Positions 18,283 through 26,476 of a stretch of DNA of 64,000 nt are shown one piece after another. The DNA lies in NCBI RefSeq assembly GCF_901827175.1, contig NZ_LR594662.1, positions 3,906,001 through 3,970,000 on the forward strand, read 5' to 3'. Source of the DNA: Variovorax sp. RA8. Its GTDB lineage: Bacteria > Pseudomonadota > Gammaproteobacteria > Burkholderiales > Burkholderiaceae_C. Position 1 is the stretch's first letter. Each line of letters starts with the position of its first letter. Made by a program: the position numbers and the translations under genes. Under the pieces are notes generated by a model. It was not told the DNA's origin. It saw only the letters and a program-made list of their open reading frames with translations, and ran no database searches.

Positions 18283-19122
18283 ATGACTTTCCCCCTTCCT
18301 CCCGGAGCCTGCAACGCCCACTGCCACGTCTTTGGACCTGGTGCCCGCTTCCCCTACGCGCCCGATGCGACCTTCCTCCCGAAGGCGGATGCACCGAAAG
18401 AGGCCCTGTACGCGCTGAACGACGGACTCGGGCTCGAGCGCTGTGTGGTCGTGCAGTCGGCCTGCCACGGTTTTGACAACCGTGCGACCGAAGACGCGGT
18501 GGCCTCGCGCCCCTCGAGCTACCGCGGTATCGCGCTGCTGCCGGCCGATGTCGCGGACGCCGAGCTGAAACGGTTTGATGCGGCGGGCTTCCGCGGGGTG
18601 CGGTTCAACTTCATGGGGCATCTCGGCCGGCACGTGCCGATCGAGGAAGTACTGGCGCTGGCCGGACGTTTCGCGCCGCTGGGCTGGCACCTGCAGATCC
18701 ACGGGGACCCCGCGTTGCTGACCGATCTCGCGCCGGCGTTGCGCCGTTGCCCGACGCCTGTGGTGATCGACCACATTGGCCGCATCGACGCCGCGCTCGG
18801 AATGAACCAGCCGAACTTCCAGGCCTTGTTGAAGCTGATGGCTGATGAGCGCTTCTGGGTCAAGGTCAGCGGCATGGACCGCATCACCCGGCTCGGTCCG
18901 CCCTATGCCGACTCTCAGCCTTTCGCCAGGACATTGGTCGCCGAGTTCGGCGATCGCGTGGTGTGGGGCAACGACTGGCCGCATCCCAACCACGCGGGCC
19001 CGATACCTGACGAACAGCAACTGGTCGACCTCATTGCCGAGATCGCACCCACCGAATCCGCGCGCCAGGCCCTGCTGGTGATCAATCCGCAAACCCTCTA
19101 TCAGTTTGGAGACAACACATGA
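18283..19122 (+). CDS. Amidohydrolase 2-family protein, 2-pyrone-4,6-dicarboxylate lactonase-like
   Basis: This 279-residue TIM-barrel amidohydrolase resembles 2-pyrone-4,6-dicarboxylate hydrolase (LigI) and related lactonases. Visible marks are ACNAHCHVFGP (first metal- or substrate-binding His pair), CVVVQSACHGFDN, GFRGVRFNFMGH, LQIHGDP, VIDHIGRID, FWVKVSGMDR, and VVWGNDWPHPN, with the catalytic Asp. LigI acts in the protocatechuate 4,5-cleavage pathway, but this subfamily also covers sugar lactonases, so the substrate is open. It starts the rightward operon amidohydrolase-SDR-Bug-CMD-EthD-like, and its stop overlaps the SDR start by 4 nt (ATGA). Confidence 0.78.
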   Translation: MTFPLPPGACNAHCHVFGPGARFPYAPDATFLPKADAPKEALYALNDGLGLERCVVVQSACHGFDNRATEDAVASRPSSYRGIALLPADVADAELKRFDAAGFRGVRFNFMGHLGRHVPIEEVLALAGRFAPLGWHLQIHGDPALLTDLAPALRRCPTPVVIDHIGRIDAALGMNQPNFQALLKLMADERFWVKVSGMDRITRLGPPYADSQPFARTLVAEFGDRVVWGNDWPHPNHAGPIPDEQQLVDLIAEIAPTESARQALLVINPQTLYQFGDNT

Positions 19123-19919
19123 ACCTTCGCTTCGAGAACAAGGTCGCAATCGTTACCGGCGCCGGATGCGTCGGTGCAGGCTGGGGAAATGGCCGCGCCA
19201 TCGCGGTCCGCCTTGCGGAGGAAGGCGCCAAGGTCCTGGCCGTCGACCGCGACCGCGCCCGACTTGACGAGACCCTCGACCTGGCCGGCGACGCGCGCGC
19301 GTCGATCACGCCCTGGGTCTGCGACGTGACGAGCAGCGCAAGCGTGGCTGCCATGGCAGCCGCCTGCATGGAGACCTACGGCACGATCGACATCCTGGTC
19401 AACAACGTGGGTGGCTCCGCCGCAGGCGGCCCCGTGGAGCTGGCCGAAGAGGTTTGGGACTCGCAGATCGACATCAACCTCAAGAGCGTCTTCCTGACCT
19501 GCAAGCACGTGCTGCCGACGATGCTCGCCAAGGGCGCCGGCTCGATCGTCAACATCGCCTCCACCTCGGGCCTGCGATGGACGGGGAGTGCGCAGGTCGC
19601 CTACGCCGCCACCAAGGCGGGCGTCATCCATCTGTCCCGCGTGGTCGCTGTGCAGCATGCCCCGCAAGGCGTGCGCGTCAACTGCGTGGTGCCAGGCCAG
19701 TTGCACACCCCGATGGTGGAGACACGACTCGCCAAGCAGCGCGCGGGCGGTGACGTCGACGCTCTTCTCGCGCAGCGCCAGAAGCGCATTCCGATCGGCT
19801 TCATGGGCGACGGCCGGGACACGGCCAGCGCAGTGCTCTACCTCGCCAGCGACGAGGCCAGGTTCATCACAGGTACGGAGCTCGTCGTCGACGGCGGCAT
19901 GACTGCACGCTGCGACTGA
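19119..19919 (+). CDS. Short-chain dehydrogenase/reductase
   Basis: This 266-residue SDR has the NAD(P) site GAGCVGAGWGNGRAIAVRLAEEG, the acidic residue in VLAVDRDRAR (favouring NAD), the NNVGGSA stabilising motif, and the catalytic Ser in IVNIASTSGLRW. The Tyr-X3-Lys motif is YAATKAG near residue 165. The C-terminal ITGTELVVDGGMTA is typical of classical SDRs. It is coupled to the amidohydrolase and precedes a Bug gene by 33 nt. It probably oxidises or reduces a hydroxyl or keto intermediate of the pathway; the substrate is not known. Confidence 0.9.
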   Translation: MNLRFENKVAIVTGAGCVGAGWGNGRAIAVRLAEEGAKVLAVDRDRARLDETLDLAGDARASITPWVCDVTSSASVAAMAAACMETYGTIDILVNNVGGSAAGGPVELAEEVWDSQIDINLKSVFLTCKHVLPTMLAKGAGSIVNIASTSGLRWTGSAQVAYAATKAGVIHLSRVVAVQHAPQGVRVNCVVPGQLHTPMVETRLAKQRAGGDVDALLAQRQKRIPIGFMGDGRDTASAVLYLASDEARFITGTELVVDGGMTARCD

Positions 19920-19952
19920 ACGTTCACGCAACACAAACGAAGAGAGACATAC

Positions 19953-20909
19953 ATGGTCAAACGCAATTTGCTCGCCGCGGTCCTCGCCCTTGGCTTGGGA
20001 GCCGCTGTTCACGCCCAGCCGAAGACGACGAGGATCGTGGTCTCGTTCACTTCCGGCGGCCCGGTCGACTCCGTCGCGCGCACCCTTTCCGAACAGCTCG
20101 GCAAGGAGCTCGGCCGCACGGTCATCATCGACAACAAGCCCGGTGCCAATGGCGCGATCGGCGCCGTCGACGTCATGAAGTCGGCACCCGACGGCGGAAC
20201 GCTCTGGTTCACCAGCGTCGGCGCGGCAGCGATCAATGCTTCGCTCTACGAGAAGCTTCCCTACGACATGCAGCGCGACTTCGCGCCGGTCTCGCTGGTC
20301 GTCAACAACGTCGAGTTGCTGGTCGCGCAGCAAGGCAACCCCGCCCGGGACGCGGCCGAGTTCGTCGCCGCGACGAAGAAGAAGGCCGACCCGACGCCGA
20401 TGGGCTCCTCCGGCACCGGAAGCATTCCCCACCTGGCCATCGAACAATTGGCCGACTCGACGGGTGCCAAGCTGCTCCACGTTCCCTACAAGGGCGCCGC
20501 GCCTGCGATCACCGACCTGATGGGCGGCCAGATCAGCGGCTTCTTCGGCGACGTACCGGGCCTGCTGGGACACCTGCAAGGCGGGCGGCTGAAGGCGCTC
20601 GGCGTTGCCTCGAGCAAGCGCCACCCTTCCCTGCCGGACGTGAAGACACTGGAAGAGCAAGGCATCCGCGGCGTCGACACCAACAACTGGTACGCCCTCT
20701 TCGCCCCGGCCAAGACGCCGCCGGAGGTCATCGCGGCGCTCAACAAGGCGGTGCGCAACACCCTGGCCAACCCGGCCGTGCGGGAGAAGTTGCTGAAGAC
20801 GGGCACCGAGCCTGCCGGATCGACGCCCCAGGAACTGGCAGCGATCCAGAAGCAGGACACCGAAAAGTGGGCGAAGCTGGTTCGCGCCAAGAACATCAAG
20901 GCCGAATGA
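19953..20909 (+). CDS. Bug/TctC-family periplasmic solute-binding protein
   Basis: This 318-residue orphan binding protein has the signal peptide MVKRNLLAAVLALGLG ending at VHAQ. The first strand is TTRIVVSFTSGGPVDSVARTL, then DNKPGANGAIGAVDVMKSAPDGGTL, the ligand-loop segment LLHVPYKGAAPAITDLMGGQIS, and NWYALFAPAKTPPEV. A GAAGAGAG-type RBS precedes ATG 19953. It lies inside the amidohydrolase/SDR operon, and the downstream CMD-like gene overlaps its stop. It probably captures the substrate of this pathway. Confidence 0.9.
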   Translation: MVKRNLLAAVLALGLGAAVHAQPKTTRIVVSFTSGGPVDSVARTLSEQLGKELGRTVIIDNKPGANGAIGAVDVMKSAPDGGTLWFTSVGAAAINASLYEKLPYDMQRDFAPVSLVVNNVELLVAQQGNPARDAAEFVAATKKKADPTPMGSSGTGSIPHLAIEQLADSTGAKLLHVPYKGAAPAITDLMGGQISGFFGDVPGLLGHLQGGRLKALGVASSKRHPSLPDVKTLEEQGIRGVDTNNWYALFAPAKTPPEVIAALNKAVRNTLANPAVREKLLKTGTEPAGSTPQELAAIQKQDTEKWAKLVRAKNIKAE

Positions 20910-21436
20910 TGACGAGCACCCACATTCGCGTCCCTCTTGTCCAGCCGGGCACACGGCCTGAGCTGGCCGAGGTCGAGGCCCGCATCATGGCCGAGCGTGG
21001 CCGCGTTTCGCTGCTGTACCAAGTCCTTCTCAACAGCGGGCCGATCGCATCGGGCTGGGAACGGATGCTCACCGCCGTGCGCAACCAGACCGGCGTGCCG
21101 GCGGATCTTCGCGAGCTGATCATCCTTCGCGTCGCGGTACTCAATGGCGCCAGCTTCGAGTTCGACGCCCATGTTCCGCATGCGCAGAAGGCGGGCGTCG
21201 GCGCCGACAAAATCGATGCCGTGCGAAACGGCACGATCGCCGACGTGTTCGAACCGCTCGAACGCCTCGTCCTCGAATTGACCGATGCCATGACGCGCGA
21301 TGTCAAGGTGCCGGATGCGCTCATGGCCAGGGTCCAAGAGCACTTCGATCCCAAGGGCGTGGTCGAGATCGTGGCGACGGTAGCGGCGTACAACATGGTG
21401 TCGCGCCTGCTCGTCGCGCTCAACGTCTCGCACTGA
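20906..21436 (+). CDS. Carboxymuconolactone decarboxylase-family protein
   Basis: This 176-residue all-alpha protein belongs to the CMD/AhpD superfamily. The core reads GVPADLRELIILRVAVLNGASFEFDAHVPHAQKAGVG, with the Glu and His positions of 4-carboxymuconolactone decarboxylases. It lacks the CxxC of AhpD-type peroxidases, so a hydratase-, decarboxylase- or lactone-acting role is more likely than redox. ATG 20906 overlaps the Bug stop (ATGATGA), with ATG 20909 as an equal alternative. Its place beside a PDC-lactonase-like enzyme hints at lactone chemistry in a ring-cleavage pathway. Confidence 0.8.
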   Translation: MMTSTHIRVPLVQPGTRPELAEVEARIMAERGRVSLLYQVLLNSGPIASGWERMLTAVRNQTGVPADLRELIILRVAVLNGASFEFDAHVPHAQKAGVGADKIDAVRNGTIADVFEPLERLVLELTDAMTRDVKVPDALMARVQEHFDPKGVVEIVATVAAYNMVSRLLVALNVSH

Positions 21437-21448
21437 AGGAGGCGGGCC

Positions 21449-21970
21449 ATGGAAGATCTCTGGCTTCTCAAGCATGACGCATCCGCCGCACCCGGCGAGA
21501 TTCCTCGAACCGTTCGGGCGGCCGCGGGCATGCAGTCGTGGCGCGCCGTGGAGGGCCCCTGGACCTACATCTACGTGCCAGGCGACCTGGCGTTTCCAGA
21601 AGATGCAACGAGCGCGGGAATGTCCTGGCACCGCTTGCAGTGCCTTCAGGCGCTCGACGGAGCTTCCTTCGGCCAGCCCGCGCCCTATCACTACGTCGTC
21701 GAAACCGACGTGCTGGCTGGACACGAGGACGATCTCAACGCCTGGTACGCACAGGAGCATCTGCCGGGCCTGGCATCCGTTGCCGGAACGGTGAGGGCCG
21801 CGCGTTACCTCGATGCAGCAGGCTCCCCGCGCTACTACGCCTGCTACGACCTCGCGAGTCCGGAGGCATTGGGCAGTGCTGCCTGGCTTGCCGTGCGCGG
21901 CACAGCCTGGAGCGCGCGGGTCCGGCCGGCGTTCCGGAACACGCGACGCACCATGTTCCGCAAAGGGTGA
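21449..21970 (+). CDS. EthD/DUF4286-like dimeric alpha-beta barrel protein
   Basis: This 173-residue protein has a duplicated ferredoxin-like (dimeric alpha-beta barrel) appearance. The second half, YHYVVETDVLAGHEDDLNAWYAQEHLPGL, matches the pattern seen in EthD-like and DUF4286-like proteins (Asn-Trp-Tyr...His-Leu-Pro). The first half has similar but weaker features. Members often accompany ring-cleavage or lactone pathways and may isomerise or bind labile intermediates; no catalytic residue is assigned. GGAGG lies 6-12 nt upstream. It is the last gene of the operon starting at 18283. Confidence 0.6.
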   Translation: MEDLWLLKHDASAAPGEIPRTVRAAAGMQSWRAVEGPWTYIYVPGDLAFPEDATSAGMSWHRLQCLQALDGASFGQPAPYHYVVETDVLAGHEDDLNAWYAQEHLPGLASVAGTVRAARYLDAAGSPRYYACYDLASPEALGSAAWLAVRGTAWSARVRPAFRNTRRTMFRKG

Positions 21971-22033
21971 AGCGGGCGTTCCGCGCCCTCGAGGTCTTTT
22001 GTGACACCGGTGTGGTCGAGACAGTGAGCCGGC

Positions 22034-22600
22034 CTAGGCCTGGCGAATATCCATCGACTCGACCACCACCCACTCGCCGAACGCGATCGGCCGCGACGGC
22101 CATTGGTCGGCGCGCTCCGCGCAGCGCAGGCCATCGCGCAGCAGCCACACGGCACGGATCACGCCGGCATGGGTGATCCACAGCGCATCGCGCGCGGTCG
22201 CGCGCCATTCGTCGAAGGCTTCGCCCACGCGCCCCATGAACTCGCGCGTGCTCTCGCCATGACCGCCGGGGCGCGAGTCGGCGAAGGCGCCGGTCCAGGC
22301 GTCGAACTCGGCGCGCTCGATGCTGCGCCAGTCGCAGCCCTCCCAGGCGCCGAAATCCATCTCGGCGATGCGTGGGTCGACACGCAGCGGCAGCTCCGGC
22401 CGCAGCGCGGCGATGGCCTGCGCCAGCAGCGCGCAGCGCTGCAGAGGCGAGCTGACGAGCTCGATGCCGGCAGGCAGCGACGGCGCGATGCGTTCGGCGA
22501 TGGCGCGTGTCGCCTCCGCCGGCACGCCCACGTCGGTGCGGCCGTAGCAGGAGCCGGCCGCTGCCGTGGTTTCGGCGTGACGCACCAGACCGAGCTTCAT
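22034..22600 (-). CDS. cobC: Histidine phosphatase, probable alpha-ribazole phosphatase CobC
   Basis: This 188-residue phosphoglycerate-mutase-like phosphatase has the N-terminal catalytic motif LVRHAET (His phosphorylated during turnover), EMDFGAWEG near residue 85, and the second His in WITHAGVIRAVWLL. In cobalamin synthesis CobC removes the 5' phosphate from alpha-ribazole phosphate or from adenosylcobalamin phosphate. The assignment rests on position: it is last in the cobQ-cobT-cobS-cobC operon, with its ATG overlapping the cobS stop by 4 nt. Confidence 0.82.
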   Translation of the reverse strand: MKLGLVRHAETTAAAGSCYGRTDVGVPAEATRAIAERIAPSLPAGIELVSSPLQRCALLAQAIAALRPELPLRVDPRIAEMDFGAWEGCDWRSIERAEFDAWTGAFADSRPGGHGESTREFMGRVGEAFDEWRATARDALWITHAGVIRAVWLLRDGLRCAERADQWPSRPIAFGEWVVVESMDIRQA

Positions 22601-23394
22601 GACTGCCAGGCGAGCGCCAGGTAGATGGCCAGCTCGCACAGCTGCTGGGTGGCGCCCAGCCCGTCGCCGGTGAAGCCCTGCAGCCGGCGCGCGAGCAGCC
22701 AGGCCATGTATGACGCAGCGATCACGCAAGCGACCAGGGCGGCCGCGGCCTGGAGCAGCGGCTGCGTGCACAGCAGCAGCAGGACGGCCGGCAGCGCATA
22801 CAGCACGCCCACCAGCAAGGCACCGCCACCGATCGCATCGGCCAGGGGCTTGGACTTGCTCGCGGCGCCCTCGTCGCCGACATAGGGCAGCCATCGGATG
22901 AGGAACAGCGGCGCCAGGCGCGACAGGACGTGCGCGCCCATCAACGCCGTGGCGGCGCTCAACGCCCCCTGCCCTGCCAGCACGGCCAACAGCGCGATCT
23001 TCAGCCCCAGCGCCAGCACCAGCGCGAGCGCGCCGAAGGCCCCGATGCGCGAGTCCTTCATGATCTGCAGCGCACGCGTGCGATCCGTGGAGCCGCCGAG
23101 GCCGTCGGCCACGTCGGCCAGTCCATCCTCGTGGAAGGCACCCGTCAGCCACACGGTCGCGATCGTCGACAGCAGCGCAGCCGCCAGCGCGCCGGCCATG
23201 CCCGGCAGGCCCGTTTGCGCCAGCACGAACACGCCCGCGCCCACCACGCCGACGAGCCAACCCACCCCCGGGAAATGCGCCGCGCTCGCCCGCAGCATCG
23301 CGGGACTGAAGCCTACCCAGGCCGCCACTCGCCCCGTGACCGGCACGCGTGTGAAGAACTGGAGCGCCAGCAGAAAATGGCGCAGCCCGTCCAT
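22597..23394 (-). CDS. cobS: Adenosylcobinamide-GDP ribazoletransferase (cobalamin synthase) CobS
   Basis: CobS is an inner-membrane enzyme joining adenosylcobinamide-GDP and alpha-ribazole (phosphate), the last assembly step of B12. It has 265 residues, several hydrophobic segments, the N-terminal LLALQFFTRVP motif, and the signature FHEDGLADVADGLGG near residue 85 followed by KDSRIGAFGALALV. ATG 23394 follows GGGAGG and overlaps the cobT stop (TGATG); a TTG one codon upstream is less likely. Confidence 0.94.
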   Translation of the reverse strand: MDGLRHFLLALQFFTRVPVTGRVAAWVGFSPAMLRASAAHFPGVGWLVGVVGAGVFVLAQTGLPGMAGALAAALLSTIATVWLTGAFHEDGLADVADGLGGSTDRTRALQIMKDSRIGAFGALALVLALGLKIALLAVLAGQGALSAATALMGAHVLSRLAPLFLIRWLPYVGDEGAASKSKPLADAIGGGALLVGVLYALPAVLLLLCTQPLLQAAAALVACVIAASYMAWLLARRLQGFTGDGLGATQQLCELAIYLALAWQS

Positions 23395-24434
23395 CAAACC
23401 TCCCGCTGCGACACGCCCGCCGATTCGAAGCTAGCCATCTCGCGCAGAATGCGGCACGCCGATTCCAGCAGCGGCCAGGCCAGCGCGGCGCCCGAGCCCT
23501 CGCCCAGGCGCATGTCCAGCTTCAGCAACGGCTCCAGGCCCAGCGCTGCCAGCAGCAGCCGATGGCCCGGCTCGGCAGACTCGTGCGCCGCGACGCAGCG
23601 CTGCACCACGCGCGGCCGCAGGCCCTGCGCGACCAGCACCGCCGCGCAGGCGATGAAGCCATCGACCACGATCACGCGCCGCTCCTCGGCGGCCTGCAGC
23701 ACCGCACCGACCAGCGTGGCGATCTCGAAGCCGCCGAAGGCCGCCAGCGCGGTCAGCGGCCCACCCGCGTCGGCATGCAGCGCCAGCACCTCGCGCAGCA
23801 GCGCACGCTTGCGCGCTCGCCCCGCGGCGTCCAGTCCGGTGCCGCTGCCGGTGCAGGCATCGATGTCTTGCCCCGCGAGCCGCGCCAGCAGCAACGAGGC
23901 AGCCGAGGAGTTGCCGATGCCCATCTCGCCCAGCAGCAGGGCATTGCCCGGCAACTCGCGCACCAGGTCCATGCCGTTGGCGATGGCCTCTTCGCACTGG
24001 GCGAGGCTCATGGCAGGACCGGCCGAGGCATCCGCGGTGCCGGGCGCGATCTTGCGCACCCGCAGCCCCTCCCGCGCCTCGAAGTCATGCCGCACGCCAC
24101 AGTCCACGACCGTGAGCGCCAGTCCATGCTGCCGCGCCAGCACGCTGACGGCCGCGCCGCCGGCGAGGAAGTTCTCGACCATCTGCCAGGTCACGTCGCT
24201 CGGATAGGCCGAGACGCCGCGCGCCGCCAGGCCATGGTCGCCCGCGCACACCAGCGTCTGCGGTGCCGCGAGCGCGGGGGCCTCGCTGCCGAGGATCAGT
24301 CCCAGCCGCAGGGCCAGGGCTTCGAGCCGGCCCAGCGCACCGAGCGGCTTGGTCTTGTGGTCCAGCAGCTGTTGCAGCCGCCCGGCGAGCGCGGGGTCAT
24401 CGATGGATTCGACGGCGGGAAGTTCAAGGGTCAT
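23394..24434 (-). CDS. cobT: Nicotinate-nucleotide-dimethylbenzimidazole phosphoribosyltransferase CobT
   Basis: CobT makes alpha-ribazole phosphate from nicotinate mononucleotide and a lower-ligand base such as dimethylbenzimidazole. The 346-residue protein has DHKTKPLGALGRLE at the N-terminus, VCAGDHGLAARGVSAYP, LLLGEMGIGNSSAASLL, GSGTGLDAAG, and the catalytic Glu in the C-terminal RLGEGSGAALAWPL. It overlaps cobQ upstream and cobS downstream by 1-4 nt, so the block is translationally coupled. Confidence 0.95.
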   Translation of the reverse strand: MTLELPAVESIDDPALAGRLQQLLDHKTKPLGALGRLEALALRLGLILGSEAPALAAPQTLVCAGDHGLAARGVSAYPSDVTWQMVENFLAGGAAVSVLARQHGLALTVVDCGVRHDFEAREGLRVRKIAPGTADASAGPAMSLAQCEEAIANGMDLVRELPGNALLLGEMGIGNSSAASLLLARLAGQDIDACTGSGTGLDAAGRARKRALLREVLALHADAGGPLTALAAFGGFEIATLVGAVLQAAEERRVIVVDGFIACAAVLVAQGLRPRVVQRCVAAHESAEPGHRLLLAALGLEPLLKLDMRLGEGSGAALAWPLLESACRILREMASFESAGVSQREV

Positions 24435-25900
24435 TCGATCAGGGAGCGCAGCGCGCCCGCTTCAAAGTGGGAATCGATGTGGTCGGCGAGGCCGTCGAAC
24501 ACGGCTTCGAGCGTGCGCGCCCGAGCGCCGAAGAGTGCCTGCAGCACGGCCGGGTCCTCGAACAGGCCATGCAGGTACAGGCCCAGTACGTTGCCCTGCG
24601 CGTTCTGCCAGGCCAGGTCCTCGGCCATCACGGCCTCGGCGCGATCGCCGGCCGCGGCCATCGCAGGATGCGGCGCGGTGCGGCCGTGGTGGATCTCGTA
24701 GCCGCGCAAGGTCACCGCCGACAGCGCGGCCCAGGGCCCCTTCAGCACGCCGAAACGCGCCTCGCGCAGGCGCACGGTCTTGCCTTCCTCGAACACGGTG
24801 ACCAGGGGCAGCAGGCCCAGCCCAGGGCCGTTGCCGTCGACCCCATGCGGATCGATCAACGCCTCGCCCAGCATCTGCAGCCCGCCGCAGATGCCGAGCA
24901 CCGCGCCGCCGCGCGCCGCATGGTCCGCCACGGCACGGTCCAGCCCCTGCGCGCGCAGCCAGGCCAGGTCGCCGCTGGTGTTCTTGGAGCCGGGCAGCAC
25001 GACCCAGTCCGCACCCGCCAGCTCGGCCGGACTGCGCACCCAGCGCAGGCGCAGGCCCGCCACGTTCTTGAGCGGCTGGAATTCATCGAGGTTGCTGATG
25101 CGCGGACAGGCGACGACGGCCACCGTCAGCCGGACCTCGCCGGCGGCCGTGCTGCGCTCATCGAAGACGCCGTCCTCCTCGGGCAGACCGTGCTGCCACC
25201 ACATCGGCAAGGTCGCGAGGGTCGGCACCCCGGTCAGCGCCTGCAGGCGCTCGGGCGCGGGCGCGAGCAGCGAAGCATCGCCGCGGAACTTGTTGAGCAC
25301 GAAGCCGGCCAGCCGTGCACGGTCCGCCTCGGGCATCAGGGCCCAGGTGCCGTACAGGTGCGCGAAGGCGCCGCCGCGATCGATGTCGGTCACCAGCAGG
25401 CAACGCGCCTCGGCATGCCGCGCGACGCGCAGGTTGACGATGTCGCTGTCCATCAGGTTGATCTCGGCCGGCGAGCCGGCACCTTCGATCACCACGATGT
25501 CGTGCCCGGACCGCAGCTCGTCGAGCGCGCGGGCGAGCTGCGGCCACACGTGCTCGCTGCGCCCGCGCCACGACAGGGCCGAGAGCTCGGCGCTCACCTG
25601 CCCCATCAGGATCACCTGGCTGTGCGTGTCGCGCTCGGGCTTGAGCAGCAAGGGATTCATGCGTACATCCGGCACGGCACCCGCTGCCAGTGCCTGGAAA
25701 TACTGGGCGCTGCCGATCTCGCCACCCGCCACCACGCGCGCGTTGTTGCTCATGTTCTGCGCCTTGAACGGCGCCACCTTGAAGCCCTGGCGCGCATACC
25801 AGCGGCACAGCGCGGTGGCCAGCCAGCTCTTGCCGGCACCGCTGGTGGTGCCCAGCACCATGACGCATCGGGCCTTGTCCCGCCCTGGCTCTTGATTCAT
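24431..25900 (-). CDS. cobQ: Cobyric acid synthase CobQ (CbiP)
   Basis: CobQ amidates four side chains of adenosylcobyrinic acid a,c-diamide using glutamine and ATP. The 489-residue protein has the N-terminal dethiobiotin-synthetase-like ATPase (GTTSGAGKSWLATALCRWY, FKAQNMSNNARV, VIEGAGSPAEINL). The C-terminal triad-type glutamine amidotransferase has its Cys in GAVLGICGGLQML and His in GYEIHHGRT. ATG 25900 is preferred; ATG 25939 would add 13 residues. The 152-nt divergent spacer upstream has no B12-box, so this operon is not under a visible riboswitch. Confidence 0.95.
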   Translation of the reverse strand: MNQEPGRDKARCVMVLGTTSGAGKSWLATALCRWYARQGFKVAPFKAQNMSNNARVVAGGEIGSAQYFQALAAGAVPDVRMNPLLLKPERDTHSQVILMGQVSAELSALSWRGRSEHVWPQLARALDELRSGHDIVVIEGAGSPAEINLMDSDIVNLRVARHAEARCLLVTDIDRGGAFAHLYGTWALMPEADRARLAGFVLNKFRGDASLLAPAPERLQALTGVPTLATLPMWWQHGLPEEDGVFDERSTAAGEVRLTVAVVACPRISNLDEFQPLKNVAGLRLRWVRSPAELAGADWVVLPGSKNTSGDLAWLRAQGLDRAVADHAARGGAVLGICGGLQMLGEALIDPHGVDGNGPGLGLLPLVTVFEEGKTVRLREARFGVLKGPWAALSAVTLRGYEIHHGRTAPHPAMAAAGDRAEAVMAEDLAWQNAQGNVLGLYLHGLFEDPAVLQALFGARARTLEAVFDGLADHIDSHFEAGALRSLIE

Positions 25901-26052
25901 CCGCGGATTGTCGTCGAGCCCTGCGGGGACGACCGGCATCGCCGATCGTCAAGTCCTTCACGCTCTGCGTGAATGCGTCTGGATGGGTTTGTGCAGCGCC
26001 GCGAAGAAAACTGTAGCCTTTCGTTCTCAAAAAAATAGAAAGAACAAGGTTG

Positions 26053-26271
26053 ATGGCTTCGTTACGCGACATGGCGCTCACCATTGAAGAGCGCGAAGAG
26101 GGAAAGTTCTACTGGGTGCTGATCGAAGCGCTCGACGACGAGGGATCCGAGATCCTGCACTACCGCCGCATCAAATCGGCCACCCAGCCGCAGGCGAGCT
26201 ACTCGAGCGCGCTCGCGCTCGGGGCGGCCGCGCTGCGCCGGCTGGCGCCGGCGCAGCCCCCCGGCCCCTGA
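26053..26271 (+). CDS. Small conserved-type protein of unknown function
   Basis: This 72-residue ORF (MASLRDMALTIEEREEGKFYW...) is divergent from cobQ. It reads like a single small beta-rich domain: TIEEREEGKFYWVLIEA, an acidic EALDDEGSEIL turn, then YRRIKSATQPQASYSSALALG and a proline-rich tail. AAGGTTG precedes the ATG as a weak RBS, and the upstream 150 bp are A/T-richer than the surroundings (AAAAAAATAGAAAG), as expected for a promoter. I do not recognise a family and assign no function. The next 205 bp hold the repeat at 26293-26476. Confidence 0.6.
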   Translation: MASLRDMALTIEEREEGKFYWVLIEALDDEGSEILHYRRIKSATQPQASYSSALALGAAALRRLAPAQPPGP

Positions 26272-26292
26272 GGCGCCTCTTATTCCAGGAAC

Positions 26293-26476
26293 ACCGCGGA
26301 ACCGGCTTTGCCGGGCCGCTGGTGTTGCCCCCGGTAGGGGGTGGGCGGCTACACGAAGTGAGCCAACCTGGGGGGGAGCAACATCCCACCGCGGAACCGG
26401 CTTTGCCGGGGCCGCTGGTGTTGCCCCCGGTAGGGGGTGGGCGGCTCCACGAAGTGAGCCAACCTGAGGGCGAGCG
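26293..26476. repeat. Two tandem copies of a 95-bp intergenic repeat with hairpins
   Basis: Copy 1 starts at 26293 and copy 2 at 26388, giving a period of 95 bp. Aligned by eye, the copies differ by one indel (CCGGGCC/CCGGGGCC) and one substitution (CTACAC/CTCCAC) before diverging at the downstream end. Each unit holds two small hairpins, CCGGC-TTT-GCCGG and CCCCC-GGTA-GGGGG, and a GGTTGGCTCACTTCGTG block when read on the minus strand. The element lies directly after the last gene of the RND operon (stop at 26477) and before the small gene end at 26271, both pointing towards it, so it may act as a bidirectional terminator or RNA-stability element. Confidence 0.85.

Noticed and set aside
22004..22013. 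10-bp palindrome ACACCGGTGT between convergent genes
   Set aside because: Short palindromes of this size are frequent in GC-rich DNA, and it is not at a promoter position.
25901..26052. Possible second cobalamin riboswitch before cobQ
   Set aside because: No GCCACTG box, no CCCGCAACGG block and no GTCAGCCCGGA block could be found in the leader.
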